Below, one piece after another: positions 1-7,392 of a stretch of 9,134 nucleotides of DNA (its first letter is position 1; each line of letters begins with the position of its first letter). Under the pieces are notes generated by a model, which did no database searches, had not been told where the DNA came from, and worked only from the letters and a program-made list of their open reading frames with translations. Both the position numbers and the translations under genes were made by a program. Origin of the DNA: an uncultured Saprospiraceae bacterium (GTDB lineage Bacteria > Bacteroidota > Bacteroidia > Chitinophagales > Saprospiraceae); the NCBI GenBank assembly GCA_937959375.1, contig CALGLS010000382.1, positions 1-9,134 of the forward strand, given 5' to 3'.

Positions 1-518
1 TTTTCTATAGCGCGTATTGTGTCGGGTAAAACAGACTCCGTACTCCATTCAATATTTTCAAAAAGAGAAGGTGAAAATTGACGCATCCCCAAGAGGTAAT
101 AACCACCATCTTGTGCGGGGCCAATTACAAAATTATGATGTTGTAATTGATCAAAAGCTTCTGTCAAAATTTTAGTGGAAAGGGTAGGGCAGTCGCTGCC
201 AACAATTATGACATTGTCAAACGATTTAAAGGTTTTTTCAAAGGCATACGTGATGCGTTCACCTAAGTCGCCGTCGGGTTGTAGGTATTTGTGAAATTCA
301 GCAGATGGCCATTCGTCATCAAAATTAATATAAGAACTGTAGTAAAGCAATCGCTCCACAGGAATAGACAAAACAGTTTTGCGTGTATGCCCCAATAAGG
401 CTTTGTAAATTTGTAGGGCTTTATCATCTCCTAAGGTACTCGCCAATCGAGTTTTTACTTTTCCTTTTTCAGCATTTTTTATGAAAATGATGATGGCAGC
501 AGATTTAAACTTAGACAT
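1..518 (-). CDS. TIGR04282/DUF2064 family glycosyltransferase-like protein, C-terminus off the window
   Basis: The ATG at 518-516 opens a reading frame of 172 codons that runs off the left edge, so the C-terminus is missing. The protein starts MSKFKSAAIIIFIKNAEKGK. It shows the family signatures: the N-terminal KGKVKTRLA loop (about residues 18-26), QPDGDLGERI (80-89), IIVGSDCPTL (104-113), GPAQDGGYYLLG (133-144) and IEWSTESVL (156-164). Together these identify a GT-A-fold nucleotide-sugar transferase-like protein of the DUF2064/TIGR04282 group, a soluble cytoplasmic family. Some members sit beside radical-SAM or arsenosugar genes, but the substrate of this one is unknown. Its start lies two bases after the stop of the adaptor gene (TAA-CA-ATG), so translational coupling and co-transcription with the exporter genes are likely. 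Family assignment is confident; function is open. Confidence 0.9.
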   Translation of the reverse strand, partial: MSKFKSAAIIIFIKNAEKGKVKTRLASTLGDDKALQIYKALLGHTRKTVLSIPVERLLYYSSYINFDDEWPSAEFHKYLQPDGDLGERITYAFEKTFKSFDNVIIVGSDCPTLSTKILTEAFDQLQHHNFVIGPAQDGGYYLLGMRQFSPSLFENIEWSTESVLPDTIRAIE

Positions 519-520
519 TG

Positions 521-1960
521 TTATTTCCGTTTTTTCTTCTTTTTCTTTTCCTCTTTGATGTTAATGGCCTTGCCGTCTTTTAGCTTTTTAGAAATTGCTG
601 AAAACGGACCACTAATTACTTCAGCACCCAAACTGATATCGCTAAGTACTTCAATGTAATCATCGTCTTGAATACCGGTCTTAACTTCTAGCATCTTAGC
701 TTCACCTGCTTCTGATAAGAAGAGCACTTCTAGCACTTCGTCTTCATCGTTCTCATCGTCATCGCTGGCTTCGATTTCCTCTGAGTTGTTATCATCTTCC
801 TCGTCTTCATCCTGATCTTTTTTGTCACGAGTAGTCACCGCTTGGATTGGAACGCAAACAACATCTTCACGGACATCTGTAGTAATGTCAATCGATGCTG
901 ACATGCCTGGGCGAAAAGGATGAGGTCTGTTTGGCTTAAGCAAATCAGCATAGGAGGCAGGATCAATTCTGGCTTTTACGACAAAGTTAGTTACTTGGTC
1001 GGTTGTCAAACTAGCAGAACCAGCCCCAGATGCAGAATTTGCAATTTCAGTAACAACACCTTTGAATTTTTTGTCAAGGTAAGCATCTACTTCTATCGAT
1101 ACTTCGTCGCCCAAAGATACGCGGAGTACATCCGTTTCACTTACGTCCACTTCAATTTCCATGGAATTCATATTCGCGATACGCATGATTTCTGTTCCTG
1201 TCATTTGAATGGTACCAACCACACGTTCTCCCTGTTCAATGTTGAGCATAGAAACGATTCCATCGGTTGGTGCGTAGATGGTGGTTCGACGCAGATTAGT
1301 TTTCATTTCTCTTAAAGAAGCTTGCTGACTTTTTACACTAAATTCAGAAGCGGTTTTACTCTGTTTAGCTGCTTCTAAGCCTGCTTCCGCAGATTTCACA
1401 TTTGCTTTTGCAGAACGGAAGTTGGCTTCGAGTCCTTGTAGTGTAGCAAGAGAAGCTTCAATGTCTGCATCCGATATAATTTCTGATTTGAAGAGATCTT
1501 CGTTGCGTTTGTGAATCGCTCGGGTATTTTCAATTTGCGATAGGATACGCTCTACCTCTGCTTGAGCGACGATGAGTTGCGCCTCACTACGTGAGATACC
1601 CGCTGCAAGATTAGCTACATTAGCTTTTGCATTATTAACACCAGCCTCGCCACGTTCTACCGCTGATTGATAAGCATCCGCATCAACTCGACAAAGGAGC
1701 TGGCCCATTTTTACAGAATCACCTTCTGCAACATAAAGTTCAACTACTTCTCCCGATACATCAGAACTAATTTTCACTTCCTTCTCAGGAGATATTTTTC
1801 CACTAGCAGAAACGGTTTCTTTGATGGTTCGTTTTTTTACTTTCTCCACCTCCACTTCAATACCCTTTGGTTTGCCTTGTCCTTTCCAAACGGCTACAGC
1901 AATTAGTATTACCAGTAAAGCAAGTATCCCATAAAGAAGATTGTTGTTACGTTTTGCCAT
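521..1960 (-). CDS. Periplasmic adaptor (membrane fusion protein, HlyD/MacA-like) of a tripartite exporter
   Basis: 479 residues. A single N-terminal membrane anchor (about 8-25, LLYGILALLVILIAVAVW) is followed by a periplasmic body. The first lipoyl half is at about 61-93 (SGEVVELYVAEGDSVKMGQ) and the second at about 226-262 (IYAPTDGIVSMLNIEQGERV). Between them is a long Ala/Glu/Lys-rich helical hairpin (95-222) that should contact TolC. A beta-barrel domain (about 265-375, with FRPGMSASIDIT and VPIQAV) and a membrane-proximal domain (409-470) follow. Seen here and odd: a linker at 382-408 with 19 Asp/Glu in 27 residues and no basic residue, and a C-terminal tail (469-479) with 9 Lys/Arg in 11. 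The acidic stretch falls at the junction of barrel and membrane-proximal domain, a place where this family varies. The gene lies 161 bp downstream of the tolC-like gene on the same strand, and AGGA just before the ATG may be a weak ribosome site. The family matches adaptors of ABC (MacAB-like) or RND pumps. No pump gene is in the window, so cargo is unknown. Confidence 0.92.
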   Translation of the reverse strand: MAKRNNNLLYGILALLVILIAVAVWKGQGKPKGIEVEVEKVKKRTIKETVSASGKISPEKEVKISSDVSGEVVELYVAEGDSVKMGQLLCRVDADAYQSAVERGEAGVNNAKANVANLAAGISRSEAQLIVAQAEVERILSQIENTRAIHKRNEDLFKSEIISDADIEASLATLQGLEANFRSAKANVKSAEAGLEAAKQSKTASEFSVKSQQASLREMKTNLRRTTIYAPTDGIVSMLNIEQGERVVGTIQMTGTEIMRIANMNSMEIEVDVSETDVLRVSLGDEVSIEVDAYLDKKFKGVVTEIANSASGAGSASLTTDQVTNFVVKARIDPASYADLLKPNRPHPFRPGMSASIDITTDVREDVVCVPIQAVTTRDKKDQDEDEEDDNNSEEIEASDDDENDEDEVLEVLFLSEAGEAKMLEVKTGIQDDDYIEVLSDISLGAEVISGPFSAISKKLKDGKAINIKEEKKKKKKRK

Positions 1961-2037
1961 TTTCCTAAAGTTTTTTGTTTACTAATGAGTGATAAACATG
2001 AGATCAAAATATCTAGTATGTTTCGAGGCTTTTTTAG

Positions 2038-2104
2038 GTTAGAAGGAAACTTCAGACTTCGGTCTTCTCTCTACGTTAGAGGGAAACTTCCGTCTTCCGT
2101 CTTC
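2038..2104. repeat. Two-copy imperfect direct repeat, 37-bp period, between the tolC-like and adaptor genes
   Basis: The 30-bp stretches 2038-2067 and 2075-2104 match at 26 of 30 positions (GTTAGAaGGAAACTTC and GTTAGAgGGAAACTTC at their left ends) and are separated by seven bases. The second copy runs on to about 2118 as further iterations of short CTTCCGTCTTC-like units, ending just beside the tolC-like stop codon. The repeat lies inside the presumed transcript of the exporter operon. It looks like a low-complexity GACGGAAGT-type intergenic repeat; whether it occurs elsewhere in the genome cannot be seen from here. Confidence 0.75.
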
Positions 2105-2121
2105 GGACTTCCGTCTCCATA

Positions 2122-3546
2122 TTACTTCAAACTAAGCTTCTCCCCCTCATAAAAGTCAACCACCTTCACTGTATAAAGGAAATTGTACTTCGCAATAATC
2201 AATTCAACCTGCGCTTGGTCCAAGGTGTTTTTTGCGGTAGTATATTCAAAGGTATTGATCGCTCCTAGTTGGTATCTTTTCTCTGTATTTTTGTACGCTT
2301 CTTGCAAGGCATTTACTGTTTTGTCTGCTGCTTCAAATTGTTTCTTAGCGGCCTTTGCATTTGCGATAGCTTGTTGGATATCTGCCTTAAGTTGTTGCTC
2401 ATTTTGAGCGTTGGTTACTTTTTGATTTAGAATGCCAAGTTGTGCTCGTTCGATGGCGATGTTGGTACGGTCGGCATTGTAGATAGGAACTTGTAATGTG
2501 AGTCCTATCCCTTGTCCAAAGTTGTTTGAAATTTGCTTGAAGTATTTTGTTTTTTCAAAATCACCTACTGTTTGTGAGGTTTCAAGAATACTTGGAACAC
2601 CATCTATAATTACGCTGTTTGGAATAAAAATATCACGAGGGTTAGTAAAGGTTTGTGCTTTGTCCGACCAAAACGAATTGATATTAGCATTGGCACTAAG
2701 AGATGGAAGTCGCAATGATTTAGCAATGTCAATCCCTATTTCAGAACTTTTTAATCGCATTTCACCAGCGCGAATCATGGGTTGATTATTATAAGCTTTA
2801 TTGTAGATGTCTTTTAGAACAAATGCTTCTGGTTCAGTTCTAGGGGTTGTAATAGTAGGTTGCTCCACTACCAATTCAGCATCTGGTTCCAGTTGTAGCA
2901 ATTGTTTTAGTGTCAGATAGTTTAGTTCTAAACCATTTTCTTGCGTTACAATCGCTTGTTCATCTCTCGCAATATTAGCCAAAATTTCTAAACGATCCGC
3001 TCTTGGAAGTGTACCAGCTTGTATGAGTTTATCTGTTTGTTCCAGTTGAGCCTGAGTTTGTTCTAAACGCTTTTGGGCATTAGCCAACTGCTCATAAGAA
3101 AACAAAATTTGCAAATAAGATGCAGCAACCTGTAGGGCAATATTTGTTTGCATTTGCTTCTGGTCTGCTCTAGTTGCAGCTGCATCAAATTGACTTTGTC
3201 TAATCGTGTTTTTGATTCGGTTACCATTATATAAGGTTACCCCTGCAGAGATTCCAAGGGAGTTAGAGGCACGGGTTTCATTTGAAAACGTATTGGTTAC
3301 CGGGTTAATGGTTCGACCAAAGTCTAGGTCTCCATTTAGAATGCCATTTACATTAGGTAATCGAGCATTTTTACTTTCTCGTTCCGCTAGCTCAGCTTGT
3401 TTCACGCCGAAGCCTGCTTGCTGTATGGATAGGTTGTTTTCTTGCGCATATTGGACACACTTTTCTAGTGACCAAGTCTCTTGTGCAGAAACCGATCCCA
3501 CTACAAATAAAAGGGATAATGCGATGTTTGTAATTCGTTGAATCAT
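2122..3546 (-). CDS. TolC-family outer-membrane efflux protein
   Basis: 474 residues with a Sec signal peptide (MIQRITNIALSLLFVVGSVSA, cleavage expected after Ala21). The mature part begins QETWSLEKCVQYAQENN, the usual start of an outer-membrane efflux protein repeat. Two such repeats are visible: the first contains LPNVNGILNGDLDFGRTINP (about residues 62-81) and a long coiled region ending near LLQLEPDAEL; the second begins around the IYNKAYNNQPMIRAGEMRLK stretch and ends with IAKYNFLYTVKVVDFYEGEKL. The DFGRTINP and C-terminal VVDFYEG features are typical of Bacteroidota members. By family knowledge, three subunits form the outer-membrane barrel and periplasmic tunnel that docks on the adaptor encoded next. 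It is the first gene of the visible exporter unit. The 249 bp upstream (3547-3795) hold no gene I can support; TACTATTG on the minus strand at 3576-3569 is a one-mismatch -7 box, too weak to list separately. Confidence 0.95.
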   Translation of the reverse strand: MIQRITNIALSLLFVVGSVSAQETWSLEKCVQYAQENNLSIQQAGFGVKQAELAERESKNARLPNVNGILNGDLDFGRTINPVTNTFSNETRASNSLGISAGVTLYNGNRIKNTIRQSQFDAAATRADQKQMQTNIALQVAASYLQILFSYEQLANAQKRLEQTQAQLEQTDKLIQAGTLPRADRLEILANIARDEQAIVTQENGLELNYLTLKQLLQLEPDAELVVEQPTITTPRTEPEAFVLKDIYNKAYNNQPMIRAGEMRLKSSEIGIDIAKSLRLPSLSANANINSFWSDKAQTFTNPRDIFIPNSVIIDGVPSILETSQTVGDFEKTKYFKQISNNFGQGIGLTLQVPIYNADRTNIAIERAQLGILNQKVTNAQNEQQLKADIQQAIANAKAAKKQFEAADKTVNALQEAYKNTEKRYQLGAINTFEYTTAKNTLDQAQVELIIAKYNFLYTVKVVDFYEGEKLSLK

Positions 3547-3795
3547 GAGCTTTATTTTATTCTTTTGACAATAGTACTTACTTAAAGCATGTAAGAACTA
3601 AGAAATTATATTAAGCAGAGCTAATTTTGGATCAAAATTATCAAAAAAAGGATGGATGGCGCTATGTGTAAGTTGAAAAGTTGATTTTATGGAAGATATC
3701 AACGACAGATGTTATACCCGAAAGGAGGTATTAAGGGCATAATTTCTTTGTAAACGCTTAGCTTGTAGCTTTTTTAAACTGGCTGGATGTAACTT

Positions 3796-5184
3796 TTAAT
3801 CCGCAGAGTTAAGTGTGTAAGCAGAAATAAGCTGATCGTATCGACCTCCAAACGGAGTATAATAAACCAAAATCGTGTAGTCATTTTCAGTTTCGTACCA
3901 ACTGCCTTCCAATTCATCCAAGTCAATGGATTTATCACTTCTATTGACAACAGCATATACGTAGTTATAAAACCCTTGTTTCAGAAACGGCTTAGCGACA
4001 TAAGCGTTGATTAGGTCATTGTACGTCATCTTAAACTCATCTTTCAATCCCCAATCCGTCATGCCACCATAAAGGTAGACGTCAGATCCATGGAAAGGGG
4101 ATGCTTCTTTTAGTGTAAATAAAACACTGGCGTAGTCGGCACGTAGATTATAGTCTCGCTCCTCCAATGATTCAATGACGAATTGTCCATTAATGTCGTT
4201 GTCCGAAAGGTAGCCTTTGTTGATTCTAGACCTTTCAGGAATCAAGGTAACGTCAAAACCATCCCTACTATCATAAATCTCGCTAACACTTTGTGTTTTG
4301 TATTGAAAGGTACGTAGATCAGCAAAGCGAAATTCCTTACCTGCCGGAAATGTAATCTTATCTTGGTAGTCGTAAATGATTTGCTCTTGTTTTACAAAAA
4401 GTGGCGGTAGGTCTTTGACTGCATTGTCCCAACGTCCGTTTTGCATGACGACTACTTTGATGGCAACCTGTGGATTTCGAATTTCAAAACCTTTATGGTC
4501 AATTACAAAATCAACTTCATGATGCGTTCTACCTTTGCTCACCTTGCTAGGATATGAAAGATTTGGAATAATTCGAACCAACGGATCAACTACAACAAAG
4601 CGTCTAGTAATCGCTAACATTTTTTCGTCAGTGATGTCGTATACCTTCAGTAAATAATTACCGGATTTTGTCCAGCGCATATCTTGATTAGGGAGTCGAA
4701 GTTGGTAGTTGGTATAGTTGGTCAATGTATTGAATGAAAAATCGTACTCATCAATATTGTCTTCACTGAATCCATCGAGGTAATCCATCTCAGAAATGTT
4801 GTTGGATGGTTTCCAGTTATAATCACAATGTACAAAGGTGTAAACGTAGTCTTTTACTTCTTCATCTAAGTCATCAAAGATCAGCGAGAGTTGTCCACCA
4901 GATCGCATATCGATGATGGGATAACTTAACACCGATCCATTCAAATGGAATTTCACAGATTTGATATTGTCAAGATAGATGTGATCCTGATAGAGAAGTT
5001 CCTCATCTTGTGCATTCGAAAGGGTGACATGAAACAACAGTAGAAAAATACTAGTGGTCCGAATAAGTGTTTGTGTAAAGTACTTATTGGGAGCTGGTAA
5101 ATTGGAACATACGTTTACTAAACTTTTGAAGTTTAGTAAACGTCCACTTGGGAATACCTGATTTGTAGTTGTTATTTTTTTCAT
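3796..5184 (-). CDS. DUF5103 / type IX secretion system plug-family protein with extended signal sequence
   Basis: 462 residues. The body (about 60-462) matches the DUF5103 family throughout: YTFVHCDYNWKPSNNISEMD (115-134), YLDGFSEDNIDEYDFSFNT (135-153), YTNYQLRLPNQDMRWTKSGN (157-176), RRFVVVDP at the end of the first Ig-like domain (about 194-201), and a C-terminal domain ending with EGSWYETENDYTILVYYTPF and GGRYDQLI. A member of this family was seen as the Plug subunit that closes the periplasmic side of the SprA translocon of Flavobacterium johnsoniae, so a periplasmic T9SS-associated role is the best inference. The ATG at 5184 gives MKKITTTNQV, but the hydrophobic core of the signal peptide (about 44-57, cleavage expected after Ala58 in SNA-Q) comes only after some 41 residues. 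No in-frame ATG or GTG lies between, so no ordinary shorter start exists. Codons 14-25 of this extension lie in a perfect DNA palindrome, described separately. The gene stands alone between guaB (187 bp upstream) and the tolC-like gene. Confidence 0.92.
   Translation of the reverse strand: MKKITTTNQVFPSGRLLNFKSLVNVCSNLPAPNKYFTQTLIRTTSIFLLLFHVTLSNAQDEELLYQDHIYLDNIKSVKFHLNGSVLSYPIIDMRSGGQLSLIFDDLDEEVKDYVYTFVHCDYNWKPSNNISEMDYLDGFSEDNIDEYDFSFNTLTNYTNYQLRLPNQDMRWTKSGNYLLKVYDITDEKMLAITRRFVVVDPLVRIIPNLSYPSKVSKGRTHHEVDFVIDHKGFEIRNPQVAIKVVVMQNGRWDNAVKDLPPLFVKQEQIIYDYQDKITFPAGKEFRFADLRTFQYKTQSVSEIYDSRDGFDVTLIPERSRINKGYLSDNDINGQFVIESLEERDYNLRADYASVLFTLKEASPFHGSDVYLYGGMTDWGLKDEFKMTYNDLINAYVAKPFLKQGFYNYVYAVVNRSDKSIDLDELEGSWYETENDYTILVYYTPFGGRYDQLISAYTLNSAD
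5111..5143. repeat. Perfect 15-bp-arm palindrome inside the plug-gene leader
   Basis: Arms ACGTTTACTAAACTT (5111-5125) and AAGTTTAGTAAACGT (5129-5143) are exact reverse complements around the three-base loop TTG. The palindrome is read in frame as part of the plug-family protein (residues about 14-25, RLLNFKSLVNV) and lies between the start codon and the signal-peptide core. No run of T follows on either strand, so it does not look like a terminator. It may be an inserted palindromic repeat, an mRNA hairpin acting on translation, or a protein-binding site; the sequence alone does not decide. Confidence 0.85.
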
Positions 5185-5208
5185 GTCTTTTCGTCTGTGT
5201 TTACACCT

Positions 5209-5272
5209 ATTGTGAGTTTAAGTGCCTCATATATAACGCTTTCGAAGCGCCTTAATTGTGAGTTTGAAGTGC
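5209..5272 (-). promoter_or_regulatory. Direct repeats flanking a hairpin upstream of the plug gene, possible regulatory region
   Basis: ATTGTGAGTTTAAGTGC (5209-5225) recurs as ATTGTGAGTTTGAAGTGC (5255-5272), one base longer, 46 bp away. Between them is the short hairpin CGCTT-TCG-AAGCG (5237-5249). Both copies lie in the 187 bp between guaB and the plug-gene start, 25-88 bp upstream of the ATG, where a promoter and operator are expected. A TAACTTTA on the minus strand (5290-5283) is one base off the Bacteroidota -7 consensus. Pairs of direct repeats can be regulator sites, but no regulator is identifiable here. Confidence 0.4.
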
Positions 5273-5314
5273 TTGAAATACTTAAAGTTATGTTATTAAA
5301 GGAAGCTGATTTTG

Positions 5315-5352
5315 AAAAGCCTCCTAACTTAATCTAAAGTTAGAAGGCTTTT
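5315..5352 (-). terminator. Intrinsic terminator of guaB
   Basis: Arms 5315-5330 and 5337-5352 pair over 16 bp around a six-base loop. In the minus-strand RNA the only non-Watson-Crick pair is one G-U; the plus-strand RNA would have one A-C mismatch. The hairpin begins 19 bases after the guaB stop. The minus-strand tail is a short T4 followed by CAAAA, while the plus strand has a T6 run, so it could also stop transcription coming from the left. Confidence 0.75.
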
Positions 5353-5371
5353 TTCAAAAAGTGCGCTTTAT

Positions 5372-6868
5372 CTATCTCCTTGAGTAATTCGGAGACTCTT
5401 TAGTAATTGTAATATTGTGTGGATGACTTTCTGTAATACCAGCTGAGGTGATTCTTACAAATTGTGCTTCCTCTTGTAAGGTCGGAACATTCGGGGCACC
5501 ACAGTAGCCCATACTTGCGCGCAAACCACCAATGTATTGCACCATAACTTCAGCTACCGTTCCTTTGAATGGCAGACGTCCTTCAATTCCTTCAGGTACT
5601 AACTTTTTAATATCATCTTCAACGTCTTGGAAGTATCGATCTTTCGAACCCAATTCCATTGCACCAAGTGATCCCATGCCACGGTAGACTTTAAATTTTC
5701 TACCATCGTAAATAATCGTTTCGCCTGGAGCTTCTTCCACACCAGCAAAAAGAGAACCAGCCATAATCGTACTAGCTCCTGCTGCCAAGGCTTTAGGGAT
5801 ATCACCCGTAAATCGAACACCACCATCTCCGATGATGGGCACACCTGTATGTTTGATCGCTGAGTAGGCATTATAGATGGCACTCAATTGAGGAACACCA
5901 ACACCCGCTACAATTCTTGTGGTACAAATAGATCCCGGACCAACACCAACTTTTACACCATCTACTCCAGCTTCAACCAATGCTAATGCACCAGCTCCAG
6001 TTGCTACGTTACCAGCAATGATTTGTAAATCGGGATATTGTTCTTTTATTAGGCGAACAGATTTGAGTACACCAGCAGAATGTCCGTGAGCAGTGTCAAC
6101 ACAAATAACGTCAACACCTACGTTCACTAATGCAGAGATGCGTTCCATGGAGTCGCCAGAAACACCAACGGCTGCTCCAACGACTAATCGTCCGAGATTA
6201 TCTTTACAGGCACTTGGAAAGTCAACAACCTTCATGATGTCCTTGTAAGTGATGAGACCGATAAGTTGATTGTGTTTGTCAACAACAGGGAGTTTTTCGA
6301 TCTTGTGTCTTTGAAGAATATCTTTTGCCTGTTCTAGTGTGGTACCTTCAGGAGCAGTGATGAGATTATTGGTCGTCATCAGTTGTTTGATAGGTTTGTT
6401 GAGTTTGGTTTCAAAACGCAAATCTCTATTGGTCAGTATTCCGATTAATTTGTTGTCAGCATCGACAATAGGGATACCTCCAATTTTGTACTGTTTCATT
6501 AGATCGAGTGCATCCTTTACGATGGCATCTATTCTTAATGTAACAGGGTCGATGATCATTCCGCTTTCAGAACGCTTAACACTACGGACATGATCAGCCT
6601 GTGCTTCTACGCTCATGTTTTTGTGAATGATTCCGATGCCGCCTTGGCGTGCAATAGCAATAGCTAATTTCTTTTCGGTAACGGTATCCATCGCAGCAGA
6701 TACCATAGGCACGTTGAGGCTTATTTCTCGGGTAAGCTTAGACGAAATGTCGACATCGCGAGGGAGAACTTGAGAAAATGCAGGTTGGAGGAGTACGTCA
6801 TCAAAGGTTAATGCCTCTCCTGCAAACTTTTGTTGGGCGGTTGATTTGCTTATTTTTACTGTTTCCAT
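5372..6868 (-). CDS. guaB: Inosine-5'-monophosphate dehydrogenase
   Basis: 498 residues from the ATG at 6868-6866. It oxidises IMP to XMP with NAD+, the committed step of guanine nucleotide synthesis, in the cytoplasm as a tetramer or octamer. The N-terminus FAGEALTFDDVLLQPAFSQV is canonical. Two CBS domains (about 102-215, with GGIPIVDADNKLIGILTNRD and KLPVVDKHNQLIGLITYKD) interrupt the barrel and are known sites of purine-nucleotide control. The catalytic loop GVGPGSICTTR carries the nucleophile Cys315. IIGDGGVR, YRGMGSLGAM and the flap DRYFQ with the Arg411-Tyr412 dyad follow, and the end contains GYCGAPNV. All key residues are present and the length is normal. A TTG two codons upstream (6874) would give a 500-residue form, but it lies inside the likely promoter box, so I take the ATG. 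The gene is divergent from tadA. Confidence 0.97.
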   Translation of the reverse strand: METVKISKSTAQQKFAGEALTFDDVLLQPAFSQVLPRDVDISSKLTREISLNVPMVSAAMDTVTEKKLAIAIARQGGIGIIHKNMSVEAQADHVRSVKRSESGMIIDPVTLRIDAIVKDALDLMKQYKIGGIPIVDADNKLIGILTNRDLRFETKLNKPIKQLMTTNNLITAPEGTTLEQAKDILQRHKIEKLPVVDKHNQLIGLITYKDIMKVVDFPSACKDNLGRLVVGAAVGVSGDSMERISALVNVGVDVICVDTAHGHSAGVLKSVRLIKEQYPDLQIIAGNVATGAGALALVEAGVDGVKVGVGPGSICTTRIVAGVGVPQLSAIYNAYSAIKHTGVPIIGDGGVRFTGDIPKALAAGASTIMAGSLFAGVEEAPGETIIYDGRKFKVYRGMGSLGAMELGSKDRYFQDVEDDIKKLVPEGIEGRLPFKGTVAEVMVQYIGGLRASMGYCGAPNVPTLQEEAQFVRITSAGITESHPHNITITKESPNYSRR

Positions 6869-6871
6869 GTG

Positions 6872-6879
6872 CAAAGTTA
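6872..6879 (-). promoter_or_regulatory. Candidate -7 box (TAACTTTG) for guaB, directly before the start codon
   Basis: On the minus strand TAACTTTG matches the Bacteroidota -7 consensus TAnnTTTG exactly and ends three bases before the guaB ATG. Transcription would then begin at or next to the start codon, giving a leaderless or nearly leaderless mRNA. No clear TTG -33 element is seen at the expected distance, which lowers confidence. Confidence 0.4.
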
Positions 6880-6945
6880 TGCAATAGACTTTATTTTCCC
6901 ATTACTTATTTTTATTTTTTCGCTTTGTTTGACAAAATAATTTTT

Positions 6946-7392
6946 ATGCTTAAAGTTTACGACGATAATTACTTCATGAAACAAGCCTATTTAGAAGCTA
7001 AAAAGGCTTACGAGATGAACGAGGTACCTGTTGGGGCGGTAGTAGTTTGCAATGAGCGAATTATCGCGCGAGCTCATAATAATACAGAGTTACTAAGTGA
7101 TGTAACTGCTCATGCTGAGATGGTCGCCATTACGGCAGCTTGTAACGGATTGGGGAATAAATACCTGAATGAGTGTACCTTATATGTTACCCTTGAACCT
7201 TGCGTGATGTGTGCAGGAGCATTGGCCTGGACACAGTTAGGAAGGCTTGTATATGGTGCAGATGACGACAAAGGAGGTTTTATGCGTTTTGGAAAACGAT
7301 TATTACATCCTAAGACGAAAGTAGAGTTTGGTGTAATGAAGGATGATTGTGAAGAGCTAATGCGAAACTTCTTCAAAGAGAGAAGGAAATAA
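6946..7392 (+). CDS. tadA: tRNA-specific adenosine-34 deaminase
   Basis: 148 residues from the ATG at 6946 (MLKVYDDNYFMKQAYLEAKK). It deaminates adenosine at the wobble position of tRNA-Arg(ACG) to inosine, so one tRNA reads several CGN codons. The cytidine/deoxycytidylate deaminase zinc fold is complete: NEVPVGAVVV (25-34), the HAE motif with ligand His56 and catalytic Glu58 (TAHAEMVAI), and PCVMC with zinc ligands Cys86 and Cys89. ALAWTQLGRLVYGADDDKGG then continues the family pattern. The frame is open further upstream to an ATG at 6778, but that extension runs antisense into guaB, is hydrophobic and has no family match, so it is rejected. Met11 (6976) would also be possible, but DDNYFMKQA fits the usual TadA N-terminus. 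The upstream region is AT-rich without a Shine-Dalgarno sequence. No terminator is visible just after the stop. Confidence 0.95.
   Translation: MLKVYDDNYFMKQAYLEAKKAYEMNEVPVGAVVVCNERIIARAHNNTELLSDVTAHAEMVAITAACNGLGNKYLNECTLYVTLEPCVMCAGALAWTQLGRLVYGADDDKGGFMRFGKRLLHPKTKVEFGVMKDDCEELMRNFFKERRK

Noticed and set aside
920..1315. Plus-strand frame of 131 codons opposite the adaptor gene
   Set aside because: It is antisense to a well-supported coding gene, Cys/His/Phe-rich in an irregular way and without a family match. The same applies to the other antisense frames at 1667, 2183, 2498, 3206, 6339 and 8768 (plus) and 7110 (minus), and to the same-strand shadows at 3774 and 5599.
3624..3638. ATTTTG-GAT-CAAAAT hairpin upstream of the tolC-like gene
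   Set aside because: Six AT-rich pairs without a T run; too weak to call a terminator or operator.
3721..3728. Strong Shine-Dalgarno-like AAAGGAGG on the plus strand
   Set aside because: No start codon follows at a usable distance and no plus-strand gene begins there; treated as chance.
6778..6945. Upstream extension of the tadA frame to a 204-residue protein
   Set aside because: It would overlap guaB antisense across its start, and the extra 56 residues are unrelated to TadA. The family N-terminus begins at the ATG at 6946.
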